A DNA stretch of 35,916 nt. It comes from an uncultured Collinsella sp. (GTDB lineage: Bacteria; Actinomycetota; Coriobacteriia; Coriobacteriales; Coriobacteriaceae). The stretch lies in contig URKU01000009.1 of assembly GCA_900548515.1 (NCBI GenBank), positions 1 through 35,916 on the forward strand. The letters are read 5' to 3'. Shown here piece after piece: positions 35,828 through 35,916 of the stretch. A program made the translations under genes and the position numbers. The first letter of the stretch is position 1, and each line of letters opens with the position of its first letter. Under the pieces are notes generated by a model. It saw nothing but the letters and a program-made list of their open reading frames with translations, was not told the DNA's origin and made no database searches.

Positions 35828-35875
35828 TTATTCGCATTCGACCGTCCGCAGCATGCCAGGAAAGGGAGGCCAGTG

Positions 35876-35916
35876 ATGTCATCGACTCAAAAACGAGCCA
35901 TCCTGCAGGTGCGCAT
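35876..35916 (+). CDS. 5' end of a divergently transcribed gene, truncated by the window
   Basis: ATG at 35876 preceded by GGGAGG with a six-base spacer opens a frame reading MSSTQKRAILQVR and running off the window. It is the only plus-strand gene start here. Position opposite the formate hydrogenlyase operon makes a regulator or accessory protein plausible, but 13 residues do not allow identification. Confidence 0.5.
   Translation, partial: MSSTQKRAILQVR

Overview
The window reads as chromosome of a GC-rich, anaerobic, selenocysteine-using actinobacterium of the Coriobacteriia, most likely Collinsella or a close relative. This placement is inferred from the tig-clpP-clpX block, protein style and small intergenic repeat types; no search was run. 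Every gene but one is on the minus strand, so transcription runs from high to low coordinates; the exception is a truncated start at the extreme right end.

Right part (about 35.5-20.0 kb): a single collinear operon for a formate hydrogenlyase of the Hyf (hydrogenase-4, FHL-2) type. Its order is an HydN-like ferredoxin, the formate dehydrogenase fdhF, the ferredoxin subunit hyfA, the membrane arm hyfB-hyfF, the hydrogenase core hyfG-hyfH-hyfI, the maturation genes hycH and hycI, and the formate channel focA, closed by a rho-independent terminator. fdhF contains an in-frame UGA at codon 140, at the position of E. coli Sec140, followed by a SECIS-like hairpin. Formate can enter through FocA, be oxidised by FdhF, and its electrons pass through HyfA/HyfH/HyfI to the NiFe site in HyfG, with possible ion pumping by the membrane arm.

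Middle (about 20.0-12.9 kb): a stand-alone cytoplasmic molybdopterin oxidoreductase, then selA and selB, the selenocysteine tRNA gene (selC), mobA (molybdopterin guanine dinucleotide synthesis) and a small DUF3343/putative Se-S-carrier protein with a cysteine-rich head. The window therefore holds most of what FdhF needs: Sec-tRNA synthesis and delivery, and the guanylyltransferase for its cofactor. selD and the hyp hydrogenase maturation genes are not here.

Left part (12.6-0 kb): gdhA; a two-gene molybdenum hydroxylase operon (FAD subunit plus fused 2Fe-2S/molybdenum subunit); a tRNA-Leu(UAG); trigger factor, clpP, clpX and valS; and a truncated unknown gene at the left edge. The junctions between these units carry unusual palindromes: two nested elements with a common core but different outer arms flank valS, two copies of a second family lie beside gdhA and selB, and a long four-part inverted repeat lies between the hydroxylase operon and tRNA-Leu. 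The FHL operon itself lacks them.
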